From Hungatella sp. UBA3048 (lineage in GTDB: Bacteria > Bacillota > Clostridia > Lachnospirales > Lachnospiraceae): a stretch of 64,000 bases of DNA. The notes beneath the pieces are model-generated. The model was not told the origin of the DNA, did not search any database, and saw nothing but the letters and a program-made list of their open reading frames with translations. The DNA is taken from contig DFCS01000051.1 in assembly GCA_002367105.1 (NCBI GenBank), forward strand, positions 62,001 to 126,000. The letters are read 5' to 3'. The position numbers and the translations under genes are program-made. Below, piece by piece: positions 26,670-35,603 of the stretch (position 1 is the first letter of the stretch; each line of letters starts with the position of its first letter).

Positions 26670-26784
26670 GATCTCATCCTTTCTATGCAATAAAATAACG
26701 CCCAGGATATCCCGCGCGCTTTATCTGTAATAATATTTAATTATATCGGATCCTCTCTTATCCGGTGCATACTGCCTCCGATCT

Positions 26785-26801
26785 GTTGCGACGGTCGCAA
26801 C
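26785..26801. repeat. Dispersed phage palindrome, variant copy
   Basis: GTTGCGACGGTCGCAAC has perfect 8-base arms (GTTGCGAC / GTCGCAAC) around one G. It shares the GTTGCGA...TCGCAAC arms with the exact copies at 12096 and 40501. It lies between a terminator and the scaffold gene. Confidence 0.55.
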
Positions 26802-26810
26802 GCAGAATAT

Positions 26811-26843
26811 AAAAAAACCACCAATCCTTTAATGGATCAGTGG
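26811..26843 (-). terminator. Terminator after the minor capsid operon segment
   Basis: On the minus strand CCACTGATCC and GGATTGGTGG pair around ATTAAA and are followed by seven T. It separates the terminase-portal-minor capsid genes from scaffold and capsid genes. Confidence 0.9.
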
Positions 26844-26845
26844 TA

Positions 26846-27052
26846 TCAGCCATTCATTACAATATCCCCTTCATCATAATGCTTAAGGATCTCCAACTCT
26901 CCCAGTTCTTTCAACCTGGTAGGAAATTCTTTCTGCTTTTCCAAATCTTCCGTAGACAAAACACAAGTGTTTGGAAAATACTCTTCAAATAATTGATGTA
27001 TTTTAACTTCATTCTCAGGATCATGAATCCACTGTTTCGGAATGTAAACCAT
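26846..27052 (-). CDS. Small hypothetical phage protein
   Basis: This 68-aa protein starts at ATG 27052, which overlaps the preceding stop (TAATG) behind AAGGAGGGAATAA. It is acidic and helical (HDPENEVKIHQLFEEYFP). It is not recognised. Coupling to the extended minor capsid gene suggests a partner, perhaps of the metallopeptidase-like tail domain. Confidence 0.65.
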   Translation of the reverse strand: MVYIPKQWIHDPENEVKIHQLFEEYFPNTCVLSTEDLEKQKEFPTRLKELGELEILKHYDEGDIVMNG

Positions 27053-28953
27053 TATTTTATTCCCTCCTTCCACATAGCATTTATTATAACGTTTGAAAAT
27101 ATCACACGCTCATTCGTGCTTAAATTATCCAGCGAAATTCCATGGTCAATCTTTGATAATGCGTTTTTCAAATCTTCTCCCATCATGTCCTCATACTGCC
27201 GCAGTTTAGGATTATTCTCAAAAAACTTATTAAGTAACTCCTTTTTATTCAGTTCAATACTTTTATAATATTGCTTATAATAGCTTCGTTCATCAAACTT
27301 CAATGAGAAAACATCATCATACAATTGTTCCCAGACACCGCTATTGCCAAGAAGACGATCTCTCCATGCTATCTTTCCAAAGTCCATCGCAGTATTACAA
27401 TTTTTAAACTTAGGCAGCCTTTTAAGCCTGGGTAAAGTCTTTGCAAGAATATCACCGTAAGCCGGGGCAAGCTTCTCTTCAATGCCATATAGAGCTGCAG
27501 CATGATGGGCTGCTACCTCCGCGAAAGTCTCCTCCATAATACACCACTTTTCACTTGGGCGACCATTCTTTACTGCATCCCATTTTCGTCCATGCAAGGA
27601 CAAGTGATAGGATTCATGAAAAGCTGTTTTTATTTGATACGGCATAGAACGTTCATCATTAGATTGGAGAGCATATTCTACATATTCACAAATACCTTTA
27701 TCTGCCTGAGGATAATAGCTACACCCTCCTCTGGCATCCATCTTGCTTAATTTCACCGGTATGTTATTACGTTCAATTCCTAACCTGTCTATTAGCTGCT
27801 CTGAAAATACTTTTCTGTCCTGAGTCGAATTGATACTGTCCATGGCAGGAAGCTGATCAATAACAAGGTTTTTAAAAGCTCCTTCCTGTATTATATCAGC
27901 TTGCGAAGCTTTTGACCATTCATCTGCTTTATTTTTGTATTTTTCTTTGTCTTCTTTATCAAGAGAATACTGAGACAACTGGCCATACTTATCCGCCTGC
28001 CTTTTGTTGTATTGATGGTCCTGTTCCTGTTTATACTTTTGATCAATGCCTCTCAACTCTTTTTTCGTCCAAGTATCTTCTGCTGTAGATATCCCAGGGA
28101 AATATGTGCTGTGACTGTCCTTACACCTTGGGTGATAGAGTCCTCTTGCAATGGCTGCGCTCATAAGGGGATACGGACCATCAGACGCCTTGCCTCCGCT
28201 CCACACATCATCAATCAGAACTTTTCCTACAAACGGGAGACACTTGGGGCAAGGGTTTCCACGCTTGTTTACAATAACGGTACTGATTCCCCATTCCTGA
28301 CGTTTCTCCCCTTCTCCCTGCAAGTAGGCCCGCTTACTGGCTGTCCGAATTGCCATGTCTGCATAATCTGACAGAGCATGGCGCGCACCATTCTTATACT
28401 CTACACAGTTAAGTCCCCTGGAAAGCATATCTTTGGTGGCCATATCCACTGCTTTTTCATAAGTACCCGCTCCAGAGTTGGCATACACCTGGGCATTAAA
28501 AATAGCCTTACGATACTGGTCATTTGCCATTCGTAAGACTGCTGTTTCTGCTTTCTTCATATCATTGCCGGTCGCCTTGATCAGGGCTTCCAGCTTCCGG
28601 GTATTCAGTTTAAAAAACTCTGCCTGCATGGCTGCCGAAGCAGGCTTATAGCTTTTAAAGCCGTTCTTGATAGCCCGGAGGATCTGCGCCTCCTGCTTCA
28701 TGCCTCCCTGCTGTCTGGCCTGCCAGATAAGCTCTCCGATCTGGGCATTTATGCTTTTAAACTGCTTGCTGTACTTCTTCTGGTTTACCAGCTTATATTT
28801 CTCCAAAGCCTTAAGCTGTTCTACCTGCCACATAGACCAGTCATATCCCTCTCTAAGTTCCTCAGCCCTATGCCGGTTCATATTCCGGATCATGGAGGCG
28901 ATAAGTTCCTGTTCAATCGCTTCAAAAGCAGCGGAGATATCATACTCATTCAT
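27052..28953 (-). CDS. Minor capsid protein fused to an HExxH metallopeptidase-like domain
   Basis: This 633-aa protein has an N-terminal minor head domain of the Phage_min_cap2 type (about 1-285) with the CPKCLPFVGKVLIDDVWSGG and HPRCKDSHSTYFPG motifs. After a charged linker, the C-terminal part (about 370-633) contains AFHESYHLSLHG (His-Glu-x-x-His) and downstream EETFAEVAAHH, a gluzincin-like zinc site. Minor capsid proteins are often fused to toxin or enzyme domains that are injected with the DNA. Whether this one is active is unknown. Confidence 0.82.
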   Translation of the reverse strand: MNEYDISAAFEAIEQELIASMIRNMNRHRAEELREGYDWSMWQVEQLKALEKYKLVNQKKYSKQFKSINAQIGELIWQARQQGGMKQEAQILRAIKNGFKSYKPASAAMQAEFFKLNTRKLEALIKATGNDMKKAETAVLRMANDQYRKAIFNAQVYANSGAGTYEKAVDMATKDMLSRGLNCVEYKNGARHALSDYADMAIRTASKRAYLQGEGEKRQEWGISTVIVNKRGNPCPKCLPFVGKVLIDDVWSGGKASDGPYPLMSAAIARGLYHPRCKDSHSTYFPGISTAEDTWTKKELRGIDQKYKQEQDHQYNKRQADKYGQLSQYSLDKEDKEKYKNKADEWSKASQADIIQEGAFKNLVIDQLPAMDSINSTQDRKVFSEQLIDRLGIERNNIPVKLSKMDARGGCSYYPQADKGICEYVEYALQSNDERSMPYQIKTAFHESYHLSLHGRKWDAVKNGRPSEKWCIMEETFAEVAAHHAAALYGIEEKLAPAYGDILAKTLPRLKRLPKFKNCNTAMDFGKIAWRDRLLGNSGVWEQLYDDVFSLKFDERSYYKQYYKSIELNKKELLNKFFENNPKLRQYEDMMGEDLKNALSKIDHGISLDNLSTNERVIFSNVIINAMWKEGIK

Positions 28954-28957
28954 ATGA

Positions 28958-29179
28958 TCACCTGCCGTTTGCTAAAACTTTAAATCCTTGTGCCTTAAAC
29001 TTCCGGGTAAGATCTTTCAGCTGGGTAATGCTTTTGCACTTATCACACCGGAGCTCTGCATAATCCTTTTTTTCAACGGCGTAAATGCCAAACGGAACCT
29101 GCTCACTTGCCACTTTCAGGAGCCCCTGGTACTCCAGCTGGCTCATTTGGTACTGGCGGTTCATCACCTTCACTTTCAT
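28958..29179 (-). CDS. Small phage protein with CxxC
   Basis: This 73-aa protein starts inside the portal gene end (77-base overlap), with AAGGGGTGAAG upstream of ATG 29179. It contains LRCDKCKSI and ends in basic residues. Similar short proteins lie between portal and minor capsid genes in Firmicute phages. Function is unknown. Confidence 0.65.
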   Translation of the reverse strand: MKVKVMNRQYQMSQLEYQGLLKVASEQVPFGIYAVEKKDYAELRCDKCKSITQLKDLTRKFKAQGFKVLANGR

Positions 29180-30659
29180 CTACCTTCACCCCTTCCGTAT
29201 TTAATCCTGGTTCTTCTGTTTCAAAGATCCCTTGCTCAATCTTGATCCGCTTGACCTCTTCTGCTTTTTCATCTTCTGTCAGAGTATCGCCATACATTTC
29301 ATCAATGGACTTCTCTATACTCATGACTCCACTGGTTCGCGCCTTGCCGACCGTCTCCACAACGGCATCAAAGCCTGGAGCTGCATACTCTCCAAACTTG
29401 ACGGAAATTTTATACTCCCCAGGAGCCTTTTCCTGCATCTGGTCATAAGTCATCATAATTTTACTTACAAGCTCCGGAAGAATCTTACACAGCACCTTAA
29501 CCAGTGTCCCCCTGGTATGAGTGGTGATTTTCTCCTTTTCTCTCTGGCTTTCTGCATTGTCCATCTTTTTCAGATCAATACCAAGAGTGGCCGGAGAAAT
29601 GATCCCCTGCAGCACCAAATCCAGAAAGGAAGTATAGCTGTTTAAATACGCTTCGTAGGATATCTGGGGCTGAACTACCTCAATTTTATCGCTGTAGCCT
29701 TCCTTTTTTACGGCACCGATTGCTATGTAATCATTGTCAAACTCATTTGGCTCAATCAGTTGACCAGTGTTGGAATCTCTGGGAACAATATCTTCCGGGA
29801 TATACCGGTTCACCCTTCCTTTTCTCACTGCATCAAGCCACTGGCTGATTACTTCGTCCAAGGCGTCCAGATCGTCCGTCTTGCCCTCAAACAGCGCTTT
29901 CCCTCGCCCCTTCCATTTACTTGATGTGAAGAAGATAAGAGGTACTCCCATGATGTAATCCCCGTCATAGGCGGTGTCTTCATAGATTGCTGTTTCTGAA
30001 AGAGTATTAAGTGGAACTTCTCCACCAGCATCATCAAAGAGCTTATAAAGCACGTACCCTTTTCCGTAAGTCTCCTCTAAGCGATATTCTTTTTCTTTGT
30101 TATCTGGATATGAGTAGTTTGTGGAGAATACAATCTCGGTCAACCTGCCCCGCTGATATTTGTACTCCACCCTATCCGCTTCGTAAAATTCTATGATGGG
30201 GTATTTACTGACCTGATCAAGACTTATTTTAAACGCGCCATCACCCGCTGACAGCGCACCGGCCACCGCTTCACCCAGGAGACCTTCAAAGTCATTATCC
30301 TCTGCAATCTGATCCCATAATTCCTTTAAAGGCTGATTGTCCCCTTTTTCTCCAAAGCTGATATTATTTAGATCCGCTGTTATAATATCCTTAAACCGGT
30401 CCACAACGATTCCTACAATACCGGAATGAATTTTCCTTACTTTCCGGAATGGAACGGAAGCCCAGAACCTCGCTTTAAATACATCACAATAAGCCGTCTG
30501 TTTGAAAAATTGTTCCAACTCTGACGGATCTCCACGGTACCAGATCTTATTTTTTAAGACATTACCCTGAAAGGAAAGCGGTTCCTTTATAACCACCTGC
30601 CTCTCTTTTGCTCCTACAATCTTAAGCAATTTAAAATACATATCCTTAAACCAGCCCAC
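29103..30659 (-). CDS. Phage portal protein (SPP1 gp6-like)
   Basis: This 518-aa protein forms the DNA gateway at the capsid vertex. It follows the terminase large subunit directly, starts at GTG 30659 behind GGAGG, and has SPP1-type portal features, such as VVDRFKDIITADLNN near residue 87, GDGAFKISLDQ, and the C-terminal acidic Pro-rich tail. Its neighbours (terminase, minor capsid, scaffold) support the assignment. Confidence 0.9.
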   Translation of the reverse strand: MGWFKDMYFKLLKIVGAKERQVVIKEPLSFQGNVLKNKIWYRGDPSELEQFFKQTAYCDVFKARFWASVPFRKVRKIHSGIVGIVVDRFKDIITADLNNISFGEKGDNQPLKELWDQIAEDNDFEGLLGEAVAGALSAGDGAFKISLDQVSKYPIIEFYEADRVEYKYQRGRLTEIVFSTNYSYPDNKEKEYRLEETYGKGYVLYKLFDDAGGEVPLNTLSETAIYEDTAYDGDYIMGVPLIFFTSSKWKGRGKALFEGKTDDLDALDEVISQWLDAVRKGRVNRYIPEDIVPRDSNTGQLIEPNEFDNDYIAIGAVKKEGYSDKIEVVQPQISYEAYLNSYTSFLDLVLQGIISPATLGIDLKKMDNAESQREKEKITTHTRGTLVKVLCKILPELVSKIMMTYDQMQEKAPGEYKISVKFGEYAAPGFDAVVETVGKARTSGVMSIEKSIDEMYGDTLTEDEKAEEVKRIKIEQGIFETEEPGLNTEGVKVDESEGDEPPVPNEPAGVPGAPESGK

Positions 30660-32081
30660 TTATGAAGCCCTCCTTCCTGTTCCGATTTTTACTTCGTATG
30701 GAAGCCATGCATACTGCACACTGTTTACCATGTGATCGTTTTTGTCTTCTGGTGTATTATCCTTGTCTTCCAGCCAGCTATATACTTCAAGCTCCCGGAT
30801 ATAATTTGAGCAGGTATCCACGATGTAGAAACATGGCTTTGATCCTGCATCAGCAAACCAGTTTAACTGATTGATGATACGGTCAATAATCTGTTCTTTT
30901 TTCCAGGCATCATTGAAATTATACACACAGCCATTCAGGCGCTTGTACTTTAAGAACTCTGTTATAGTTGCCTGATCCGCAGAATCAATAAAGGTATCTC
31001 TTGCAAACCCCCATTCATTCCGGTTGCGATCAAGGAAGTCAATAAAGTTATGGACCGTATCCGTAGGGGCCAGAGGCGTTCCCAGATCTGCGTTGTTGTA
31101 CACCTTCTCATCAAGCATATAGCAGTTGCCTCGGTTCGTGATCCCGATAAAGCTCATGGAAATGGTATCCGGTGATTTCTGGGAATAGGACGTATCAAGA
31201 CCTGCCGAAAAGTGTACAAACCATTCTGTCTGGTGTCGGTCATTTTGATTCCGGATAAACTGCTTTGCGTGCTCCTTCGTGACCACATGTTTCTTCCGGT
31301 CAAAGTTACTAAAGATCAGGCCAGTTGCCTTACCTCTTAAGCCCTGGATCTTGTTTTTATATAGTTTTGTTCCCGGCGGAGCAGAACGGATCTTCTTCTG
31401 AATATCCTCCTCTGACAGAGAAAGGTTATCCCTGAACGTAAAAAACCAGTACCTCCATTTGGGTACTGGCGTTTCCGTAAGCTCTGCCCTAATTTCCGCT
31501 GGCACGTCGGCAGCGTATTTTTTGTATGGCCGGGAGCGATTTATAAATTCCTTGTACACCGCCAGGTTCGGATCATCCGGATTGAGCGTTGCCATCAGAT
31601 AATCGTTTCTGGTGGAAACTTCCCTGACAAAATCAATGTTGGCCGTGTTGATCTCATCAATATACACACAACCAAACTGAGAGCCCAGGACCAGCTCCCA
31701 TTTATCCCTGTTATCATATCCCAAGACAAATATGATCTTTCCCTCAAATACGATATGTGGGATTTTATAATCCTTATCCCCGTTTCCATAATATCTTGCA
31801 TTCGGGTGGATATCCAGGATCCCATTATCCTGCTGAATGACGTTCTTCTCTGCAGTACCTGTTGTCTTTGAAGCAATGATGTGCAGTTTCTTACGGCTTC
31901 GGCTCACCATGCGCATGAACTTAACACCGGCGCCGACTGTGGTTTTCCCGCTGGCGGTCGTTCCCTCCAGGAAGTCTGCATCAACTCCGTCTACTGTGTT
32001 TATGAAATCCAGGTATTTCTGCGACAAAGGAAAGCTGCTACTCTTCAAGGCCCTCACCGCCCATCTGGGACATGATATCAT
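30660..32081 (-). CDS. terL: Terminase large subunit
   Basis: This 473-aa packaging motor shows an ATPase domain with a Walker-A-like EGTTASGKTTVG (about residues 39-50), Walker B CVYIDEIN, and a nuclease domain with AGLDTSYSQKSPDT and FIDSADQATITEF acidic motifs. Start choice is uncertain: ATG 32081 overlaps terS by 44 bases, while GTG 32057 and TTG 32048 are closer to the terS stop. The pair suggests headful packaging. Confidence 0.92.
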   Translation of the reverse strand: MISCPRWAVRALKSSSFPLSQKYLDFINTVDGVDADFLEGTTASGKTTVGAGVKFMRMVSRSRKKLHIIASKTTGTAEKNVIQQDNGILDIHPNARYYGNGDKDYKIPHIVFEGKIIFVLGYDNRDKWELVLGSQFGCVYIDEINTANIDFVREVSTRNDYLMATLNPDDPNLAVYKEFINRSRPYKKYAADVPAEIRAELTETPVPKWRYWFFTFRDNLSLSEEDIQKKIRSAPPGTKLYKNKIQGLRGKATGLIFSNFDRKKHVVTKEHAKQFIRNQNDRHQTEWFVHFSAGLDTSYSQKSPDTISMSFIGITNRGNCYMLDEKVYNNADLGTPLAPTDTVHNFIDFLDRNRNEWGFARDTFIDSADQATITEFLKYKRLNGCVYNFNDAWKKEQIIDRIINQLNWFADAGSKPCFYIVDTCSNYIRELEVYSWLEDKDNTPEDKNDHMVNSVQYAWLPYEVKIGTGRRAS

Positions 32082-32544
32082 CCAGCTTTTCGGAAGTCTG
32101 GATATTTACGTCCACCTTTTCCTTGAACATTCCCATGTGCTTGCCCAGAAGCTCCAGCGCCTTGATTTTATCGGCCATCTTGATTTCCCGTTCAAGGCCA
32201 TCTTCCCCGAAAGTCTTGACCTTTACAGAGAGAATCGCGGCTGTATCCTCCGGGAGGGCATCTTCTTTCACTGTAGCCGTATCCGGATTAATTACATCCA
32301 CAGCATTTACAAAAGCTATCTTTGCAAGCTCCGTTACTATGCGGTCTGCATTCACACCGGTACGTCTGGAGCGCTCCGCCATGGCCTTGTCTATACGTGT
32401 GTGAAGTTCAGGTTTCTTCAGGTTCTCCTGCCCAATTGAATAAGCACTGTCAGAAGAATATCCCGCTCTTATAGCTGCCTGTGTGGCATTAAGATCAATC
32501 AGGTACTCATCTGCAAATAATTTCTGTTTGGCTGTCAATGCCAT
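32038..32544 (-). CDS. terS: Terminase small subunit
   Basis: This 168-aa DNA-recognition subunit begins MALTAKQKLFADEYLIDLN, followed by the ATQAAIRAGYSSDSA helix-turn-helix typical of the terminase_2 family, and a C-terminal helix. ATG 32544 lies behind GAAGGTGAGGTGAG. The group II intron lies just upstream. Confidence 0.92.
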   Translation of the reverse strand: MALTAKQKLFADEYLIDLNATQAAIRAGYSSDSAYSIGQENLKKPELHTRIDKAMAERSRRTGVNADRIVTELAKIAFVNAVDVINPDTATVKEDALPEDTAAILSVKVKTFGEDGLEREIKMADKIKALELLGKHMGMFKEKVDVNIQTSEKLDDIMSQMGGEGLEE

Positions 32545-32587
32545 CAGTCTCACCTCACCTTCCAATCTGGTTAATTTTTTGTATTAA

Positions 32588-33035
32588 ATAAAGTAGGGTA
32601 GCCTATTTCTAGGCTACCCCCTTATCAAACCGTACGTGCGCTATTAACGCATACGGCTTACCAATTGTAGCTTTATAATTTATGATGTAATCAAACCTTT
32701 GTTAAAAGCTATTCCTTGTAATCTACTGGCATTATAGTATTCAATTCCTTGTGCTTTCAAGTTCTTTATCTGTCGTTCAAGATTTTTCTTGTTTTTCATC
32801 GTCTGCTTTTCGATATATTGGTCTATCGTATAACCATACATTTTAATATAGTATAGCCAGTTTGAAGGAATTAGTTTAGACTTCCCGATTTGCACCAGTG
32901 CTCACGGGTGGAGATTTCCACTCCAGAGAAATCTTGCTTTCGGAACTCTTGATCCGTGTTTGCCTCCGCATCGTGATCGCCGTTCTTAATTCACAAAATA
33001 GTCCTAGCCAGGACTGGTGCGACTGCCTGTCGCAC
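32588..33035 (-). ncRNA. Reduced group II intron (about 448 nt, probably decayed)
   Basis: On the minus strand the element starts GTGCGAC (33035) and ends with domain V and VI like hairpins. Domain V reads AAGCCGTATGCG ... GCGCACGTACGGTTT (32630-32662), close to the usual GAGCCGTATGCG...CGCACGTACGG. Domain VI is GGGGGTAGCC/GGCTACCC followed by the CCCTACTTTAT end. The domain V loop lacks the usual GNRA tetraloop. No reverse transcriptase is present. The 5' end abuts the T-run of a terminator, the insertion habit of class C introns. Confidence 0.72.
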
Positions 33036-33065
33036 AAAAAGAGGCACCACACGGGCGCCTCTTTT
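33036..33065 (-). terminator. Terminator hairpin hosting the intron
   Basis: On the minus strand AAAGAGGCGCC...GGTGCCTCTTTTT forms a stem with a T-run. The intron begins immediately after the last T. It terminates the accessory genes upstream (DUF3825 gene and tail-like pair). Confidence 0.85.
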
Positions 33066-33199
33066 CAAATCTTATAAGAGTCTACGATAAAACTATTATA
33101 CTTACAAAACTTCGATAAAACACTAATAAAATCTCTACTTTTTATAATCTAATTAAACGTCTGTATCAAATATACTACATATTGCAGTAATTTGCAAGC

Positions 33200-34015
33200 C
33201 TAAATTTTAAGCCAATCAGCATCTGGCTTAACAATGCGTCTAGAATTTACATATGCCCATCCAATCGTCAAAACCGTCTTTCCAATATAATTGTGATTTG
33301 TTTTATCCACCACCAGCGCTAAATCAGCAATATTATTGTTTCCTTTTAAAAACAAAGGTAGTAATAATTGAATTTTAGATTCACCAGTACCCTTATCAGT
33401 AAAATATTGAGGAATGGCCAATTTGTAATTTCTTTTTAACTTTTCTTTTATTGTTGCTGTAGCATTCATAAGTAATGCTTTTATCAAATGTTTATCGGTA
33501 TAGCCTATATCTACAAATCTTTCGTAGTTATCATCTATTATATGATCATAGTCCAATATTAATTCCAATTTACGATCAAAAATGAAATCTGAGGGATTGG
33601 TAAAATAATCCGCTACATCAGGGAGTTTTGAAAAGCATTTCATCCTACTTTCTACACCTTGGCAAAAACCTATAAAATACCACTTCTGATCAGGCTTAGC
33701 GCCCTTACTTGTACAAGTTGCAAAAAAAGCAAAAACATCGTTTCCATTCAGTGTTTGCAGACCAGTGTTGAAACACATGTTATTGCCATCAGAGGAAATC
33801 TCTATCTTTCCTTCTTCTTTTACTTGATCGTATGTATATAAAATATAATTTTTTAAAATGAAATTCTCTTTATAATTTCCCTCCGTTTCAGAATACCCCC
33901 ACTCTTCTGGTTGCACAGTGTTTGCTAAGTAATTAATCTTTTTCTGATAAGACTCCTGATTTCCCATATATGCATCTTTATATAAATAACCCTCTGGCGA
34001 ATATTCCTTTTCCAT
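33200..34015 (-). CDS. DUF3825-like protein
   Basis: This 271-aa protein shows the DUF3825 pattern: EEWGYS near residue 37, ILKNYILYTYDQVKEEGKI, CFNTGLQT, WYFIGFCQ, LDYDHIIDDNYERF, and the ending SRRIVKPDADWL. Function is not established. It has low GC compared with the phage head genes. It lies alone between the tail-like pair and a terminator, so it looks like an acquired accessory gene. ATG 34015 has no strong AGGAGG, only a weak purine stretch. Confidence 0.7.
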   Translation of the reverse strand: MEKEYSPEGYLYKDAYMGNQESYQKKINYLANTVQPEEWGYSETEGNYKENFILKNYILYTYDQVKEEGKIEISSDGNNMCFNTGLQTLNGNDVFAFFATCTSKGAKPDQKWYFIGFCQGVESRMKCFSKLPDVADYFTNPSDFIFDRKLELILDYDHIIDDNYERFVDIGYTDKHLIKALLMNATATIKEKLKRNYKLAIPQYFTDKGTGESKIQLLLPLFLKGNNNIADLALVVDKTNHNYIGKTVLTIGWAYVNSRRIVKPDADWLKI

Positions 34016-34213
34016 GACTCTTCATACCCCCTATATCATTTTTTTTATTATACACCAAAAATCACCAAAAGAAAACACCCATCGACCAAATTTCGACAGG
34101 CGTTTTCAAAAAGGAGAATGAGTATAAAATCAGCTGCCAAGCTGTTAAACATGGCAGCCGTCAAAGTTAAGCCTTCACTGTAGTGTCTTACTTAGTTCAC
34201 TATCAGTAATGCT

Positions 34214-34801
34214 TTATTCGTACTTAATGCAATAAAGAACAGCCGTATTAGTTGGCCTGGTTGTGTATGCGTAAGAACCAGTCCAGTTACTAACCATATT
34301 GGTAGAGCCTACGGTCTGATACTCTGTGTTTGCTTCTGTGGTCATATCAAGATCTTTTTCTGTTGGCCAATTAGCCAAACCAGTTGGGTTACTATTCTGA
34401 AGAGCGAATATTTGTGGAATATAGGTATTACTATTTAACTTCGCTACTCTAACTTCCGGTATTTGAGTGGGATTTTGATGTACACCTACATTTGCACCGG
34501 TTCCAGTATTTCTAGTGCCAACTCCCGTACCTCTTAAAAACTCGCCTCTCAAGTCAGGTACAGCAAAGGTTGTAATTCCGTCACCGCCAAAAAAATCAAA
34601 TGATCCATGTTCATCTTTTATGAATTGGGAAAATTCTTTATAATTATCAATATTATAAACACTCCCATCGCAAATTAAGTAATGCTTGGGAGCCGTTGTT
34701 CCCATATAAGAAATAACGGTTCCAACTGGTGTGCTATCATTGCTATTGCTATTACAACACCCACAGTTAATTGTAATGCAACTCTTTTTATCTTCACACA
34801 T
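34214..34801 (-). CDS. Phage tail collar domain protein
   Basis: This 195-aa protein begins MCEDKKSCITINCGCC and contains GTVISYMGTTAPKHYLICDGS and VPDLRGEFLRGTG, the hallmarks of the phage tail collar domain found on fibre tips. ATG 34801 follows GCGAGGT; the in-frame extension to 34885 is hydrophobic and overlaps less well. It sits far from the other fibre genes, downstream of a LexA-box promoter. Confidence 0.8.
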   Translation of the reverse strand: MCEDKKSCITINCGCCNSNSNDSTPVGTVISYMGTTAPKHYLICDGSVYNIDNYKEFSQFIKDEHGSFDFFGGDGITTFAVPDLRGEFLRGTGVGTRNTGTGANVGVHQNPTQIPEVRVAKLNSNTYIPQIFALQNSNPTGLANWPTEKDLDMTTEANTEYQTVGSTNMVSNWTGSYAYTTRPTNTAVLYCIKYE

Positions 34802-34897
34802 ATAATTTACCTCGCTTTTGTTTTTTAATAGCCTTCTTGTTAAAATCCATACAAATATTGCAGCCATCATGCTTACGGCCGACATCCGTAGGGAGCA

Positions 34898-35305
34898 TTA
34901 CTGTTTTGTGTATTCGATAATTACATAGGCTGTAGCTCCTGAGTAAAGCCCATCATTGTTAAGAAAATGGTAAACGATGTTGCCATTATTATTGTAATAA
35001 TACACGTTCACTGCTGCAAACAAACCATTGGTTCGGTTTAAGGACGTTTGTAACATGATCTGTGCATTACCAACTCCATCCACCAAATTTCCATACAGAT
35101 TGACTACCTTATCAATCTTGAGATCAGAAACATTTGCAAAGACAATACCATTGCCACTCTTGTCAGCAAGAGTCCCTGAAATCACCTTCCGATAAATCGG
35201 CTTGCCGTCCACCCATGTACCAATCTCAACCTCATCAAAGGAATAAACTTCTTTCGAATTTCCATCACATTCTGCAAGTTGAATGCAATATTTTTTGTCT
35301 GGCAT
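34898..35305 (-). CDS. Fibre-like phage protein
   Basis: This 135-aa protein contains EIGTWVDGKPIYRKVI, a motif common in small beta-rich fibre or decoration proteins of Firmicute phages, and ends in a Tyr/Asn-rich strand pattern. ATG 35305 follows AGCGAGGATTT. It is the first gene after the LexA-box promoter and is cotranscribed with the collar gene. Exact role unknown. Confidence 0.65.
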   Translation of the reverse strand: MPDKKYCIQLAECDGNSKEVYSFDEVEIGTWVDGKPIYRKVISGTLADKSGNGIVFANVSDLKIDKVVNLYGNLVDGVGNAQIMLQTSLNRTNGLFAAVNVYYYNNNGNIVYHFLNNDGLYSGATAYVIIEYTKQ

Positions 35306-35388
35306 AAATAAATCCTCGCTTTCATTTGTTTTTTGTTTCACATATTAACCGGTATCGTATGTTTCGTTAACACAATCATGATATAACT

Positions 35389-35417
35389 ATAATAATGCAC
35401 CAAATGTAAAACGTCAA
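35389..35417 (-). promoter_or_regulatory. Promoter of the collar / fibre-like gene pair
   Basis: On the minus strand TTGACG (35412-35417) and TATTAT (35389-35394) are 17 bases apart. The start of the fibre-like gene lies about 80 bases downstream. Confidence 0.65.
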
Positions 35418-35426
35418 CCTTTTTCC

Positions 35427-35438
35427 GAACATATGTTC
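35427..35438. promoter_or_regulatory. LexA (SOS) box
   Basis: GAACATATGTTC, within CGAACATATGTTCT, matches the Gram-positive LexA/DinR consensus CGAACRNRYGTTYC in 13 of 14 positions and is a perfect palindrome. It lies 9 bases upstream of the -35 of the collar-pair promoter. Confidence 0.7.
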
Positions 35439-35603
35439 TTATATTGTTTCCGGTCAGCTATTAATCAATACGGCCCCTGAACTGTTGCGCTCAGAAGCCG
35501 CTAAAGGAGGATTTCCTAATTTATCTAATTTTGGATACTATCATTATAGATCGGCCATGTGGACTTTACAAGGACACGGTTTTGACACGGTTTGTCAAGT
35601 CCT

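Noticed and set aside
32680..32895. 71-codon frame inside the group II intron
   Set aside because: It overlaps intron sequence, lacks a good ribosome binding site and shows no reverse transcriptase or maturase motif. It could be a remnant, but I cannot support it as a gene.
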